From NCBI GenBank assembly GCA_036961205.1, contig JBALVI010000001.1, positions 992,001 through 1,056,000 of the forward strand: a stretch of 64,000 nt of DNA, given 5' to 3'. The DNA comes from CALJFL01 sp036961205. Its GTDB lineage: Bacteria; Pseudomonadota; Gammaproteobacteria; Pseudomonadales; Halieaceae. Below the pieces are notes generated by a model. The model did no database searches, was not told where the DNA came from, and saw only the letters and a list, made by a program, of their open reading frames with translations. Of the stretch, positions 7,225 through 16,114 are shown in pieces. The position numbers and the translations under genes were made by a program. Each line of letters opens with the position of its first letter. The stretch's first letter is position 1.

Positions 7225-7548
7225 ATGAAAGAATTTGAATTTAACGACTTGATCGATACTACCTTCGAGCGTCTGGAATTGTCGCTTGATGAAGTCGATG
7301 ATGATATTGACTACGAGTTGGGTGGCGGTGTGCTCACCGTGCAATTTGTCAATGGCACTACCATGGTGTTTAGCCGACAGCCGCCAACTCGACAGCTGTG
7401 GATGGCGGCAATCGCCGGTGGCTTTCACTTTGAGTTTGACGAGCAGGCACAGGACTGGCGCAATACCCGGGACGCAACACTGTTCACCCCTTTCGTTGTT
7501 GAGCAAATGCAGGCTCAGGGTGGCATTGAATTCAGCTGGCTGGCCTAG
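7225..7548 (+). CDS. cyaY: Frataxin homologue, iron donor protein CyaY
   Basis: A 107-residue frataxin-like protein that regulates Fe-S cluster assembly on IscS/IscU. The acidic first helix and first strand are present (FERLELSLDEVDDDID), then the strands VLTVQFVNGTTMVFSRQPP and QLWMAAIAGGFHF, whose W and GG are invariant in the family. I start it at the ATG at 7225 (MKEFEFNDLID); the reading frame stays open 102 bases further upstream, but the extra residues have no family match and run into the divergent lptM promoter. Confidence 0.95.
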   Translation: MKEFEFNDLIDTTFERLELSLDEVDDDIDYELGGGVLTVQFVNGTTMVFSRQPPTRQLWMAAIAGGFHFEFDEQAQDWRNTRDATLFTPFVVEQMQAQGGIEFSWLA

Positions 7549-7549
7549 T

Positions 7550-8551
7550 TTGGGCCGGGCGTGTGGTCCGCTGCAGGCGCTGTTATTGTCAGCCCCGTTT
7601 ATCATCGCCTCGCTGCCTGAGGCAATGGCAGACTCTGAGCCACTCTATACAAAGAACTTAAGTCCTGTGGCCGGACTATTTGGGCTGCCTGCCCAGCGCT
7701 CAGCCCGGATTGGGAGTGCAGGCGTTAGCAGTTTGGCACTTCACGGCAGTGTAGCGAGTCACTATGTCTCCGACAGTGAGTCCGCTGAGGTTCTTAATTT
7801 TGACGGCGAAAGCCAGCGCCTCGCTCTCGAGTGGCGTTATGGCCTGACCGATAACTGGGACCTGCAACTTGAGGTGCCCTGGTTAGATCACAGTGGCGGA
7901 CAGCTCGATAGTCTGATCGACGACTGGCATAACTTCTGGGGACTCTCTGATGGTGGACGCTCAAAAGCGCCCGCCGATGTGCTCGACTTTCACTACGCCT
8001 CTGCGGCAGAAAATTTTCAATTGCAGGATGACGTCTCTGGAATCGGCGACACAAGCCTGAGTGTGAGCCGTGTACTCTATCGGGACGCCGGGTCGACGGC
8101 GGCTATCGCCCTGGGCTATAAGTTTGCTACTGGCGAAGAAGAGGATTTCCTCGGCAGTGGTGCGGATGACGTGTTTGCGACGCTTCGGTTTTCGGGCCAG
8201 CACAAGGCAGATTTACCTCTGACCTGGCACGGACAGTTGGGCTATTTACGTGCCGGCGATACCCGCATTCTGGGCGATATTCAGGAAAAAAATCTGTGGT
8301 TCGCCGGTCTCGCGTTGGACTGGCGAATTGCTGAGCGGTGGTCTCTGCTAGCACAGGTAGATGCGCACGCAGCCCCCGCCGACAGTGCCATTGGTGGCCT
8401 GGGTGATGAGGCGATTATGCTCACAGTGGGTGGGCGTTGGCGATTTAGCCGGGACTGGGCAGTGGATTTAAGCGTGGTCGAAGACGTTCGGGTGGAGACT
8501 GCCCCGGATGTCAGCTTCCAGGCCAGCCTGCGCTACCGACCTGGCGGTTAG
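7550..8551 (+). CDS. DUF3187 family outer-membrane-type protein
   Basis: About 333 residues. The mature part is rich in alternating aromatic/hydrophobic strands (LALEWRYGLTDNWDLQLEVP, GRWRFSRDWAVDLSVVEDV) as in a beta-barrel, and fits the DUF3187 family. No ATG gives a full signal peptide. A TTG at 7550, two bases after the cyaY stop, gives a short basic N-terminus, a hydrophobic core (ALLLSAPFIIA) and a likely cleavage after PEAMA; an ATG at 7625 would lose it. The frame is open upstream through cyaY, but that part is a shadow. Its stop overlaps the argH stop by four bases on the other strand. Function unknown; predicted outer membrane. Confidence 0.75.
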   Translation: MGRACGPLQALLLSAPFIIASLPEAMADSEPLYTKNLSPVAGLFGLPAQRSARIGSAGVSSLALHGSVASHYVSDSESAEVLNFDGESQRLALEWRYGLTDNWDLQLEVPWLDHSGGQLDSLIDDWHNFWGLSDGGRSKAPADVLDFHYASAAENFQLQDDVSGIGDTSLSVSRVLYRDAGSTAAIALGYKFATGEEEDFLGSGADDVFATLRFSGQHKADLPLTWHGQLGYLRAGDTRILGDIQEKNLWFAGLALDWRIAERWSLLAQVDAHAAPADSAIGGLGDEAIMLTVGGRWRFSRDWAVDLSVVEDVRVETAPDVSFQASLRYRPGG

Positions 8552-9957
8552 ACGCGCCCCGGTCGCAGATCAAGACGCGCGAGCGCTCTGATCGCAGCTT
8601 CAGCCACCTGATTAGGCGCGGTACCCCCTAGGTGATTCCTGGCGGCTAAAGAGCCCTCCAGAGTTAGCACATCAAACACGTCCTGCTCGATTTCCGGGGA
8701 AAACGATTGCAGGGTGGTCAGCTCCATATCGGCCAAATCCAAACCACTGTCCAATCCGTGGGCGACGGCCTTACCAACTATCTCATGCGCATCACGGAAG
8801 GGCAGACCGCGCCCTACCAGGTAATCGGCCAGGTCGGTGGCAGTAGAGAAACCGCGGCGAGCGGCTTCGCGCATTTGGTCTTCCTTGGGACGAATCGCCG
8901 GTATCATGTCGGCAAATGCCCGCAGTGAATCCAGTACTGTGTCCACGGTATCAAACAGCGGTTCTTTGTCTTCCTGATTGTCTTTGTTGTAGGCCAGCGG
9001 TTGGCTCTTCATCAGGGTGAGCAGCGATATGAGATGACCGTTGACCCGCCCGACCTTGCCTCTGACCAACTCTGGAACGTCGGGATTTTTCTTCTGTGGC
9101 ATGATCGATGAGCCGGTACAAAAGCGGTCTGGCAATTCAATAAAATTAAATTGCGCCGAGGCCCACAGCACCAATTCTTCAGACATCCGTGACATATGCG
9201 TCATCAGCAGGGCGGCAAAACTGCAGAATTCGATGGCGAAGTCTCGATCTGACACTGAGTCCAGCGAATTTTGGGTGGGCGCATCGAAGCCCAGAGCCGC
9301 GGCAGTCATCTCCCGCTTTATGGGGTAGGTGGTGCCGGCCAGCGCTGCAGCGCCCAGCGGACTTTGATTGAGGCGCACCCGGCAGTCCATGAGGCGGCCA
9401 TAGTCTCGCTCCAGCATTTCATTCCACGCCAGCAAATGGTGGCCAAAAGCTACTGGCTGCGCTGTCTGTAAGTGGGTGAAGCCGGGCATCACTGTGGCCG
9501 TATGCTGGCTGGCCAGTTCGATTGTGCCCTGCTGCAGTCGTGTTATCTCTTCACCAATGCGGTCGATAGCTGCTCGCAGGTACAGGCGTATATCAGTAGC
9601 AACCTGGTCGTTGCGGGAACGCCCCGTGTGTAGTTTCTTGCCGGTAACCCCAATTAATTCGGTCAGTCGCGCCTCGATGTTCATGTGCACGTCTTCCAGC
9701 TCAATCGACCAGTTGAACGTGCCGCTAGTGATCTCCTCGGCCACCTGGGCAAGTCCGGCCTGAATTTGCTCCAGTTCCTGTGTGCTGAGCACACCGATTT
9801 CGTTGAGCATGGCAGCATGGGCCAGCGACCCCTGTATATCCTGTGCCGCCATACGCTGATCGAACTGAACTGAAGCAGTAAAGCGCTGTACGAAACTGTC
9901 GGTCGCCTCGGTGAAACGGCCTCCCCACAGCTTGCTGGTGTCCGGTTTTTTACTCAT
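8548..9957 (-). CDS. argH: Argininosuccinate lyase
   Basis: Last enzyme of arginine synthesis: argininosuccinate to arginine and fumarate. 469 residues, starting MSKKPDTSKLWGGRF, the typical N-terminus. The fumarase-superfamily signature GSSIMPQKKNPD holds the catalytic serine, and the catalytic His lies in HTGRSRNDQ/GFTHLQ. It is divergent from algZ, the same order as in Pseudomonas (argH, algZ/fimS, algR, hemC). Confidence 0.96.
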   Translation of the reverse strand: MSKKPDTSKLWGGRFTEATDSFVQRFTASVQFDQRMAAQDIQGSLAHAAMLNEIGVLSTQELEQIQAGLAQVAEEITSGTFNWSIELEDVHMNIEARLTELIGVTGKKLHTGRSRNDQVATDIRLYLRAAIDRIGEEITRLQQGTIELASQHTATVMPGFTHLQTAQPVAFGHHLLAWNEMLERDYGRLMDCRVRLNQSPLGAAALAGTTYPIKREMTAAALGFDAPTQNSLDSVSDRDFAIEFCSFAALLMTHMSRMSEELVLWASAQFNFIELPDRFCTGSSIMPQKKNPDVPELVRGKVGRVNGHLISLLTLMKSQPLAYNKDNQEDKEPLFDTVDTVLDSLRAFADMIPAIRPKEDQMREAARRGFSTATDLADYLVGRGLPFRDAHEIVGKAVAHGLDSGLDLADMELTTLQSFSPEIEQDVFDVLTLEGSLAARNHLGGTAPNQVAEAAIRALARLDLRPGRV

Positions 9958-10100
9958 GCCTGATGCTTTCCTGTTGCCGATGTTGTGCGGTCATTGCCCG
10001 GTAAAGCGAGTGTTCTACCTGAAGGCGTTAGAACTTTAGGGCTTGTCCGTGTTAATCAAGGATGCAAGTATACCAGCTAAGTCAGCGAGGGAGCGGGAGC

Positions 10101-11162
10101 ATGGCAGGTACTGGGGTAGGTTCTTTACCCAGGCAGGAACAGGAAAGCTCGGGAGAATTCTTTATTCCCGATCTGTGTAGCCCGCGGTCCGTGTTTATTA
10201 TGGTACTGCTGTCTGAACTGCTGGTGCTGGTTTATGCGCTGGCGGACAGCACTTTACCTCGTTTCAACTGGGACCTACTGGCCATCAGTTCTCTGTTTGT
10301 ACAGTGGGTGGTCCTGTTAAGTGCGGCCCTACTTTGCCTGATGCGCTCGATTTTTAGTCGACTTAGCTTACAGGCGGCTACTGCCTGTAGCATGGCAATC
10401 GTATTGTCAGTTACCGCATTAAGTAGCTATCTCACCCTGATGTTTTACCCGCTTCTCTTTATCGGCGGCACAGACAATTGGTGGGTATTGCGCAACGTGC
10501 TGGTAGCGACCGTCATCAGTGGTCTGGTGCTGCGTTATTTTTACCTGCAGCAGCAGGTTAAGTTGCGCGAGCGCGGAGAGATGCAGGCCCGATTGGATTC
10601 ACTGCGGGCGCGTATTCGTCCGCATTTTTTGTTTAATACGATGAACAGTATTGCCAGCCTCATCGATTCCAGGCCAGCAGATGCCGAACAGGCGGTGTTA
10701 GATTTGTCCGAGCTCTTTCGCGCCAGCCTGCAAGACAATTTTCGTAGCACAACGGTCGATGATGAACTGCGGCTGTGCCAGCTCTACCTGGGTATTGAGC
10801 AATTGCGCCTGGGTGAACGCCTACAGGTTGAGTGGCAAATGGATGAGAGTTTGCGCGCGCTGCCTATGCCGGGACTTTTACTGCAGCCGTTGGTGGAGAA
10901 CGCGGTCTACCATGGGATCGCCCAACTGCCCGAGGGCGGCGTTATCTCCATTGAGGTAGCCAGAATTGAGGAGCGACTGCAGGTGGTGATTACCAACCCT
11001 GTACCAGAGAGCAGCCAACACACTTCTGGCCTGCATATGGCGCTGGCGAATATTGAGCAGCGCTTGCAGGGTTTGTTCGATGGAGCAGCAACGCTGGAGC
11101 TAAGCCGGGACAATGGAAACTATCGGGTTCAGCTAAGCTATCCATTGGAGGCACTGTCGTGA
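10101..11162 (+). CDS. algZ: Sensor histidine kinase of the LytS/AlgZ (FimS) type
   Basis: Membrane histidine kinase; four hydrophobic segments lie between about residues 30 and 150 from this start. The His-kinase domain has the atypical LytS/YehU motif RPHFLFNTMNSI with the phospho-accepting His, and the N-box LLLQPLVENAVYHGI. The segment FFIPDLCSPRSVF resembles the start of Pseudomonas AlgZ. I prefer the ATG at 10101, preceded by AGGGAGCGGGAGC, over an ATG at 10062 whose AAGG is too close. The stop overlaps the algR start (GTGA). In Pseudomonas this pair controls alginate, type IV pili and twitching; the targets here are unknown. Confidence 0.9.
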   Translation: MAGTGVGSLPRQEQESSGEFFIPDLCSPRSVFIMVLLSELLVLVYALADSTLPRFNWDLLAISSLFVQWVVLLSAALLCLMRSIFSRLSLQAATACSMAIVLSVTALSSYLTLMFYPLLFIGGTDNWWVLRNVLVATVISGLVLRYFYLQQQVKLRERGEMQARLDSLRARIRPHFLFNTMNSIASLIDSRPADAEQAVLDLSELFRASLQDNFRSTTVDDELRLCQLYLGIEQLRLGERLQVEWQMDESLRALPMPGLLLQPLVENAVYHGIAQLPEGGVISIEVARIEERLQVVITNPVPESSQHTSGLHMALANIEQRLQGLFDGAATLELSRDNGNYRVQLSYPLEALS

Positions 11163-11881
11163 AAGTACTGGTAGTTGACGATGAGCCGTTGGCGCGAGAG
11201 CGTCTCCAGCGACTGCTGAGATCCATACACCCCGACGCCGAGTGCTTGCTTGCAGGCAGTGGTGAAGAAGCCTTGCAGCAAGTTGCGGTGGCCGAGCCCG
11301 ATCTGCTATTGCTGGATATTAGAATGCCGGGTATGGACGGTATCGAGGTCGCAACCCGATTGGAGGCGCTGGAGAACCCCCCGGCGGTGATTTTTTGCAC
11401 CGCCTATGACGAGTACGCCCTGGAGGCGTTGCAGCATCAGGCTGTGGCTTATCTGCTGAAACCGGTGCGGGAAGAGGAATTGACTCGTGCTCTGGGCAGC
11501 GCCAGCAAGCTCAATCGGGTGCAGCTAGCGGCCCTGAGCGGTGATGGAGAGTCCCGCCGTCAGGTCAGTAGCCAAACTCACCGCGGTTTGGAAACTATGC
11601 CTGTAGCCGATATTCGCTGTTTTATAGCCGGTCAAAAATACGTTACTGCCCACTCTGCTGCTGACGAGCTTCTACTGCCGGATACGCTTAAGGATCTGGA
11701 GCAGGAATTTGCGGAGAATTTTGTGCGAGTGCATCGCAATGCTCTGGTAGCACTTCCTTATATCGATCGCCTCAGTCGTGATGACGATGGCTGGACTGTG
11801 GAGCTGTCAGATTGCAGTCAGCGACCGGCAGTCAGTAGGCGTCATCTGGCAGAGGTAAAAGAGCGGCTGATACAGCGCTGA
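11159..11881 (+). CDS. algR: LytTR response regulator AlgR
   Basis: A 240-residue response regulator. The receiver domain has acidic pocket D8/D9, phospho-acceptor D53 in LLLLDIRMPGMDG, and Lys in YLLKPVREEEL. The C-terminal LytTR DNA-binding domain spans about 130-240 (IRCFIAGQKYVTAHSA..., ENFVRVHRNALVAL). A GTG start lies inside the algZ stop, so translation is coupled. Followed by hemC, as in Pseudomonas, where AlgR also influences hemC-region genes. Confidence 0.93.
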   Translation: MKVLVVDDEPLARERLQRLLRSIHPDAECLLAGSGEEALQQVAVAEPDLLLLDIRMPGMDGIEVATRLEALENPPAVIFCTAYDEYALEALQHQAVAYLLKPVREEELTRALGSASKLNRVQLAALSGDGESRRQVSSQTHRGLETMPVADIRCFIAGQKYVTAHSAADELLLPDTLKDLEQEFAENFVRVHRNALVALPYIDRLSRDDDGWTVELSDCSQRPAVSRRHLAEVKERLIQR

Positions 11882-11902
11882 ATTCGCGATAGGGCTGAAT
11901 AA

Positions 11903-11908
11903 TATAAT
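11903..11908 (+). promoter_or_regulatory. Candidate -10 element upstream of hemC
   Basis: TATAAT at 11903-11908, 73 bases before the hemC ATG, with no good -35 at 16-18 bases upstream. A second, weaker TATGAT lies near 11940. Either could serve an activator-dependent promoter in the 99-base algR-hemC gap. Confidence 0.3.
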
Positions 11909-11980
11909 GCCGCGGTTCGCCGCAACTAGCGTCGGCTGCTATGATGTTCGCCGCCAGAAACAGCCCGGGGGAGCCGCTGG

Positions 11981-12910
11981 ATGTCACGTAAAATTACCAT
12001 CGCCACGCGCGAGAGCCCGCTTGCTCTTTGGCAGGCAGAATTTGTGCGCATGGCGCTGCTCAAAGCCCACCCGGGATTAGAGGTTGAGCTGCTGGGCATG
12101 ACCTCCCGCGGTGATCAGTTACTGGATGTGCCGCTCGCCAAAGTGGGCGGCAAAGGCCTGTTTGTCAAAGAGCTTGAAAATGCATTGCTCGATGGCAGTG
12201 CGGATATTGCCGTGCACTCCATGAAAGATGTGCCTATGGAGTTTCCTGAAGGCTTGGGTCTGGGGGTAATCTGCGAACGCGAGGACCCTACCGACGCTTT
12301 TGTCAGCAATGACTTCGATTCTATAGACGTGCTTCCCGTGGGTAGCGTGGTCGGCACTTCCAGCTTACGCAGGGAGTGTCAGTTGCGCGCCAGACGTCCC
12401 GACCTTGAAATCAAATTTCTCCGTGGCAACGTCAATACACGTTTGCGCAAGCTGGATGAGGGGCAATACGACGCCATTATTCTGGCCAGTGCTGGCTTGT
12501 TAAGGTTGGGGTTCAACAGTCGAATTGCAGAATACATCGACACAGAAGATTCGCTGCCGGCGGGCGGGCAGGGCGCGGTTGGCATTGAATTGCGCCTCGC
12601 CGATACCGCCGTTGCTGATCTGTTACAGCCTCTACACCACGCCGCTACTGCAAGTCGCGTGGTTGCCGAGCGTGCCATGAACAAGCGCCTGCAGGGTGGT
12701 TGCCAGGTTCCCATAGCCTGTTATGCCGAGCTTGAAGACGACCACACACTGTTCCTCAAAGGCCTGGTGGGGCGAGCAGATGGTTCTTTATTGCTGCGCG
12801 CAGAACAGCGAGCACCAGTGGCTCAAGCGGAGGCTCTGGGCGAGGCCGTGGCCGAGGAGTTGCTGGCTCAGGGTGCTGCCGAAATTCTGGCGGAAATCTA
12901 TGACGGCTAG
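11981..12910 (+). CDS. hemC: Hydroxymethylbilane synthase
   Basis: Porphobilinogen deaminase, 309 residues, polymerising four porphobilinogens. The typical N-terminus (KITIATRESPLALWQAEFV), the catalytic Asp region (HSMKDVPMEFP), the arginine-rich substrate-binding part (GTSSLRRECQLRARRPDL) and the dipyrromethane-cofactor Cys in LQGGCQVPIACY are all present. It overlaps hemD by eleven bases, starting a hemCDXY operon. Confidence 0.96.
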   Translation: MSRKITIATRESPLALWQAEFVRMALLKAHPGLEVELLGMTSRGDQLLDVPLAKVGGKGLFVKELENALLDGSADIAVHSMKDVPMEFPEGLGLGVICEREDPTDAFVSNDFDSIDVLPVGSVVGTSSLRRECQLRARRPDLEIKFLRGNVNTRLRKLDEGQYDAIILASAGLLRLGFNSRIAEYIDTEDSLPAGGQGAVGIELRLADTAVADLLQPLHHAATASRVVAERAMNKRLQGGCQVPIACYAELEDDHTLFLKGLVGRADGSLLLRAEQRAPVAQAEALGEAVAEELLAQGAAEILAEIYDG

Positions 12911-13673
12911 CGCAGTGTTGGTGACCCGGCCTGAGGGGCAGGCTGCCAGGTTGTGCGCCGCTCTGGCATTACAGGGTTATGCGGTGCATACGCAGCCGCT
13001 GATGGAGCTCAGTGCGCTGCCTGAACTGGCCGCCGCCGACCAGCAGTACCTCCAGAATCTGGATCAATATCAGCATATTATTTTTATCAGCGGCAACGCC
13101 GTGCATTTTGGTATGGAGCGTGTCGTTGCCCATTGGCCGCAGCTGCCGGTGGGTATTAACTGGTATGCGATAGGAGCCAGTACGGCGCAGTCGCTGGCGG
13201 CTTACGGTGTGGTGCCGTTATCGCCGGCGTCGGAAATGACCAGCGAGGGGTTGCTGGCCCTGCCTACTTTGCATGCGGTGGCGGGAGATAAAGTGCTGAT
13301 CGTTAAAGGTGAGGGCGGGCGCGCTACGCTGCGCGAGACCCTTGAAAACAGAGGCGCCCAGCTCAACGAGCTGCGCTGCTATCGGCGAATCTGCCCAAGT
13401 CTGGCGGCGGGTGAGCTGGCACAAAATATCAGAGATTGGAAGATTGGTCTGATTTTGATTAGCAGCGGAGAGGGATTGACCAATATGTTGGCATTGCTTA
13501 GCCCGCAAGAAACCACTAACTTACAGAGTATGGCGCTGTTGGTGCCCTCCCGCCGTATCGCGCGAGAGGCAGAGGCAATGGGCTTTACAAACATTATATT
13601 GGCTGAAAATGCATCGGATGCTGCAGTCATGCAGGCGGTAGATAACTGGCAGTCAGGCTCGGGGGAAAGCTGA
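12900..13673 (+). CDS. hemD: Uroporphyrinogen-III synthase
   Basis: About 257 residues; cyclises and inverts ring D of hydroxymethylbilane. Sequence conservation in this family is low; the N-terminal VLVTRPEGQA, IIFISGNAVHF and WYAIGASTAQSLAAYG, and the C-terminal ISSGEGLTNML support the call, along with the position between hemC and hemX. The start is the ATG at 12900 inside the end of hemC; the frame is open further upstream but only as a hemC shadow. Confidence 0.92.
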   Translation: MTASAVLVTRPEGQAARLCAALALQGYAVHTQPLMELSALPELAAADQQYLQNLDQYQHIIFISGNAVHFGMERVVAHWPQLPVGINWYAIGASTAQSLAAYGVVPLSPASEMTSEGLLALPTLHAVAGDKVLIVKGEGGRATLRETLENRGAQLNELRCYRRICPSLAAGELAQNIRDWKIGLILISSGEGLTNMLALLSPQETTNLQSMALLVPSRRIAREAEAMGFTNIILAENASDAAVMQAVDNWQSGSGES

Positions 13674-14846
13674 GTGAGCGAACAACAAGAAAATAACAAA
13701 GAAAGCAGTGAGGAATCGGTGCCAGCGGCACCTACACCTACACCTACACCGGCAGTCGTGGTCGAAAGTAAAAAACCGGCGGCGCCCTCGGGTCGTCGCG
13801 GTGGTGGCTTTATTGCCTGGCTGGCGCTGTTACTGGGCGTTGGTCTGGCGGCTGGCGCCGTTTTCGCGGTGCAACAGGCCCAGCAGCGGGAAGCTAAACT
13901 CATCGAGCGGGTTGCCGGTTTGGAATCGGTTGCCGCTGGCGAGCAGGCCAATCTCAATGAGATTGGGCAACGGCTGCAGGGCGAGTTGGGTCAGGGTATA
14001 AGCGCCCTTGAGGCTCAATTGGGCACCGATGTGCAAGTGCTGGCCACGATGGCGGAAGCCCAGGCCGGGGTACTTGTCCAATTGGAGGCACAGCTGTTGG
14101 AGCAGCGTACAGAAATTGCCCGCTTCAGTGCCGCGGACCGCGAAGACTGGCTGTTGGCCGAGGCAGAATATTTGCTCAGACTGGCTAATCAACGCTTAAT
14201 TATGACCGGTGATGTCGAGGCCGCCAGAGCCTTGTTAAGTAGCGCCGATGCGGTTTTATTACAGCTGGACGATGTCGGCTTACACGGGGCCAGAGCTGCA
14301 GTGGCTGCGGATCTGGCGGCACTACGAGCGGTGCCGCAACGTGATGTAGAAGGCATTTATCTGCGCCTTGCTGCGCTGGCAGATCAGGCCGGCGGCTTAG
14401 TTATTTTCGAATTGCCGGATGTCGAGGCGCAACCCGGTGACATTCCTGCTGAAGATTGGCAGGGCCGGTTGCAGCAAGGTTATGAGTCAGCGCTCCTGAA
14501 GCTGTCCGACTACATTATTATTCGCCGACGCGATGCGCCCATGCAGGCGCTGATGGACCCGCAATGGGAGGGTCTGGTACGCCAGAACTTGCGCATGTTG
14601 CTGGAGCAGGCGCAGGTCGCTCTATTGTCTGGCAATCAGTTGCTCTACAGCGAGAGCCTAAAGCGAGCAGAACACTGGGTTGGAGAGTTTTTGGAATCCG
14701 ATGAGGCCGCAGCACGTGCCATTGCACGCGAACTAGCCGGCCTGAAGAGCCAGGTGATAGAAGTTCAACTACCAGATATTTCTCGCTCCCTGAGGGCGGT
14801 GGATGACGCTATGGCTTCGCGCCTGCAATTGACCGGCGAGGGCTAA
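13674..14846 (+). CDS. hemX: HemX family inner-membrane protein
   Basis: A 390-residue membrane-anchored protein: a polar Ser/Glu/Pro/Thr-rich cytoplasmic tail (residues 1-45), one transmembrane helix (FIAWLALLLGVGLAAGAVFAV), then a long periplasmic helical and coiled-coil region (ERVAGLESVAAGEQANLNEI and on). Often mis-annotated as uroporphyrinogen-III methyltransferase; there is no methyltransferase motif here. GTG start directly abutting the hemD TGA. An imperfect CTACAC hexamer run near 13732-13750 encodes alternating Pro-Thr in the tail. Role in haem synthesis not settled. Confidence 0.9.
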   Translation: MSEQQENNKESSEESVPAAPTPTPTPAVVVESKKPAAPSGRRGGGFIAWLALLLGVGLAAGAVFAVQQAQQREAKLIERVAGLESVAAGEQANLNEIGQRLQGELGQGISALEAQLGTDVQVLATMAEAQAGVLVQLEAQLLEQRTEIARFSAADREDWLLAEAEYLLRLANQRLIMTGDVEAARALLSSADAVLLQLDDVGLHGARAAVAADLAALRAVPQRDVEGIYLRLAALADQAGGLVIFELPDVEAQPGDIPAEDWQGRLQQGYESALLKLSDYIIIRRRDAPMQALMDPQWEGLVRQNLRMLLEQAQVALLSGNQLLYSESLKRAEHWVGEFLESDEAAARAIARELAGLKSQVIEVQLPDISRSLRAVDDAMASRLQLTGEG

Positions 14847-14849
14847 CAG

Positions 14850-16103
14850 ATGCGCAAGTTGTTCGTCCTGATTCTGATCGCGCTGCTGCTGGGCGTAGGC
14901 ATTGTGGCCGTCATCGAAACCGATCCCGGTTACGTTTTGCTGTCTTACGGCAACTATACTCTGGAGACCAGCCTCTGGGTCGGCCTGCTGTTGCTGCTGG
15001 TGTTCACCCTGTTGGTCTATGGCGTTGTTCGGCTAACGCGCAAAATATTTTCCGGTCAAAGCTCTCTGCTCAGCTGGCTTGGCTCGCGTAAAACGCGGCA
15101 GTCCTCCAGGCTGACGAGTCGTGGTCTGATCAGCTTCATTGAGGGCAATTGGTCCAAGGCCAGGCGGCAGTTATTGCGCGGTGCTCGTAACAATGAAACT
15201 CCTCTGCTCAACTACCTGATGGCGGCGCGGGCCAGCTATGCTTTGAACGAACCCGAAAAAATGCGTGAGTATCTTAGCGCTGCCGAAGCCTCCGACTCGG
15301 AAGCGGGTATTGCTGTGGAGTTGACCCAGGCGGAGCTCAAGTTGGCGGCAGGCCAATACGAACAGGCTCTGGCCACGTTGGTCAGAGCTCGGCGTAACGC
15401 GGGCCGCCACCCCCATGTGCTGGATCTTATGTGCCAGGCTTATGACGGCCTGCAGGACTGGAAAAGCCTGTCTGAACTACTGCCGGAGCTGAAGAAGTAT
15501 CAACTCATGCCCGAGGCTGAGCTGTTGGCGCTCAATCGTAAAGTGCACACCCAACTATTACGCGAGGGCCTGGGTGACGGCCAGAATGCCGCCGCAGAGT
15601 TACATCAGCGCTGGAAAACGCTGCCGGCTGATCTTAAGCGCGACGGAGCCTTGCTCAATTTTTATGTCGCGATGCTGATCGAAAAAGATGAACATGCCAG
15701 TGCCGAGAAAGTACTGACTCGGGCGCTAAAGCAGGACTGGAATAGTGAGTTGGTGCGATTATTCGGTTTGGTCAAAGGTGCGAATGCCTCTCGCCAGCTA
15801 GCGCTGGCTGAAAGTTGGCTGAGTGGTCACGAGGGTGATCCACTGCTGATGTTGACCCTGGGTCGCCTGTCAGCCCGTAATAAATTGTGGGGCAAGGCCC
15901 GGGACTATTTTGAAAGTAGCTACAAGTTACGCCGCTCTCCGGAGGTTTGTGCGGAGTTGGGTCGGTTGTTGGCAGCCCTTGGCGAAACCCGCTCCAGTGG
16001 TGCCTACTTTCGTGAGGGTTTGCTATCACATGAGGCGAGTTTGCCGGAATTGCCGCTACCGGTTCAGGCGATTTCTCGTTCTCACCAATTGCAGCGCAGG
16101 TAA
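14850..16103 (+). CDS. hemY: HemY family TPR membrane protein
   Basis: A 417-residue protein with two N-terminal transmembrane helices (residues about 3-25 and 40-62) forming the HemY_N domain, then a cytoplasmic tetratricopeptide array (LLNYLMAARASYALNEPEKM, AELKLAAGQYEQALATLVRAR, PLLMLTLGRLSARNKLWGKA). This is the gammaproteobacterial HemY, unrelated to Bacillus protoporphyrinogen oxidase of the same name. It starts 3 bases after hemX and closes the hemCDXY operon; it converges on ubiD with only eleven bases between stops. Confidence 0.92.
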   Translation: MRKLFVLILIALLLGVGIVAVIETDPGYVLLSYGNYTLETSLWVGLLLLLVFTLLVYGVVRLTRKIFSGQSSLLSWLGSRKTRQSSRLTSRGLISFIEGNWSKARRQLLRGARNNETPLLNYLMAARASYALNEPEKMREYLSAAEASDSEAGIAVELTQAELKLAAGQYEQALATLVRARRNAGRHPHVLDLMCQAYDGLQDWKSLSELLPELKKYQLMPEAELLALNRKVHTQLLREGLGDGQNAAAELHQRWKTLPADLKRDGALLNFYVAMLIEKDEHASAEKVLTRALKQDWNSELVRLFGLVKGANASRQLALAESWLSGHEGDPLLMLTLGRLSARNKLWGKARDYFESSYKLRRSPEVCAELGRLLAALGETRSSGAYFREGLLSHEASLPELPLPVQAISRSHQLQRR

Positions 16104-16114
16104 ACAGCGAGCGT

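Noticed and set aside
13674..14846. hemX as uroporphyrinogen-III C-methyltransferase
   Set aside because: Frequent database label; no SAM-binding motif, only a membrane anchor and coiled coil.
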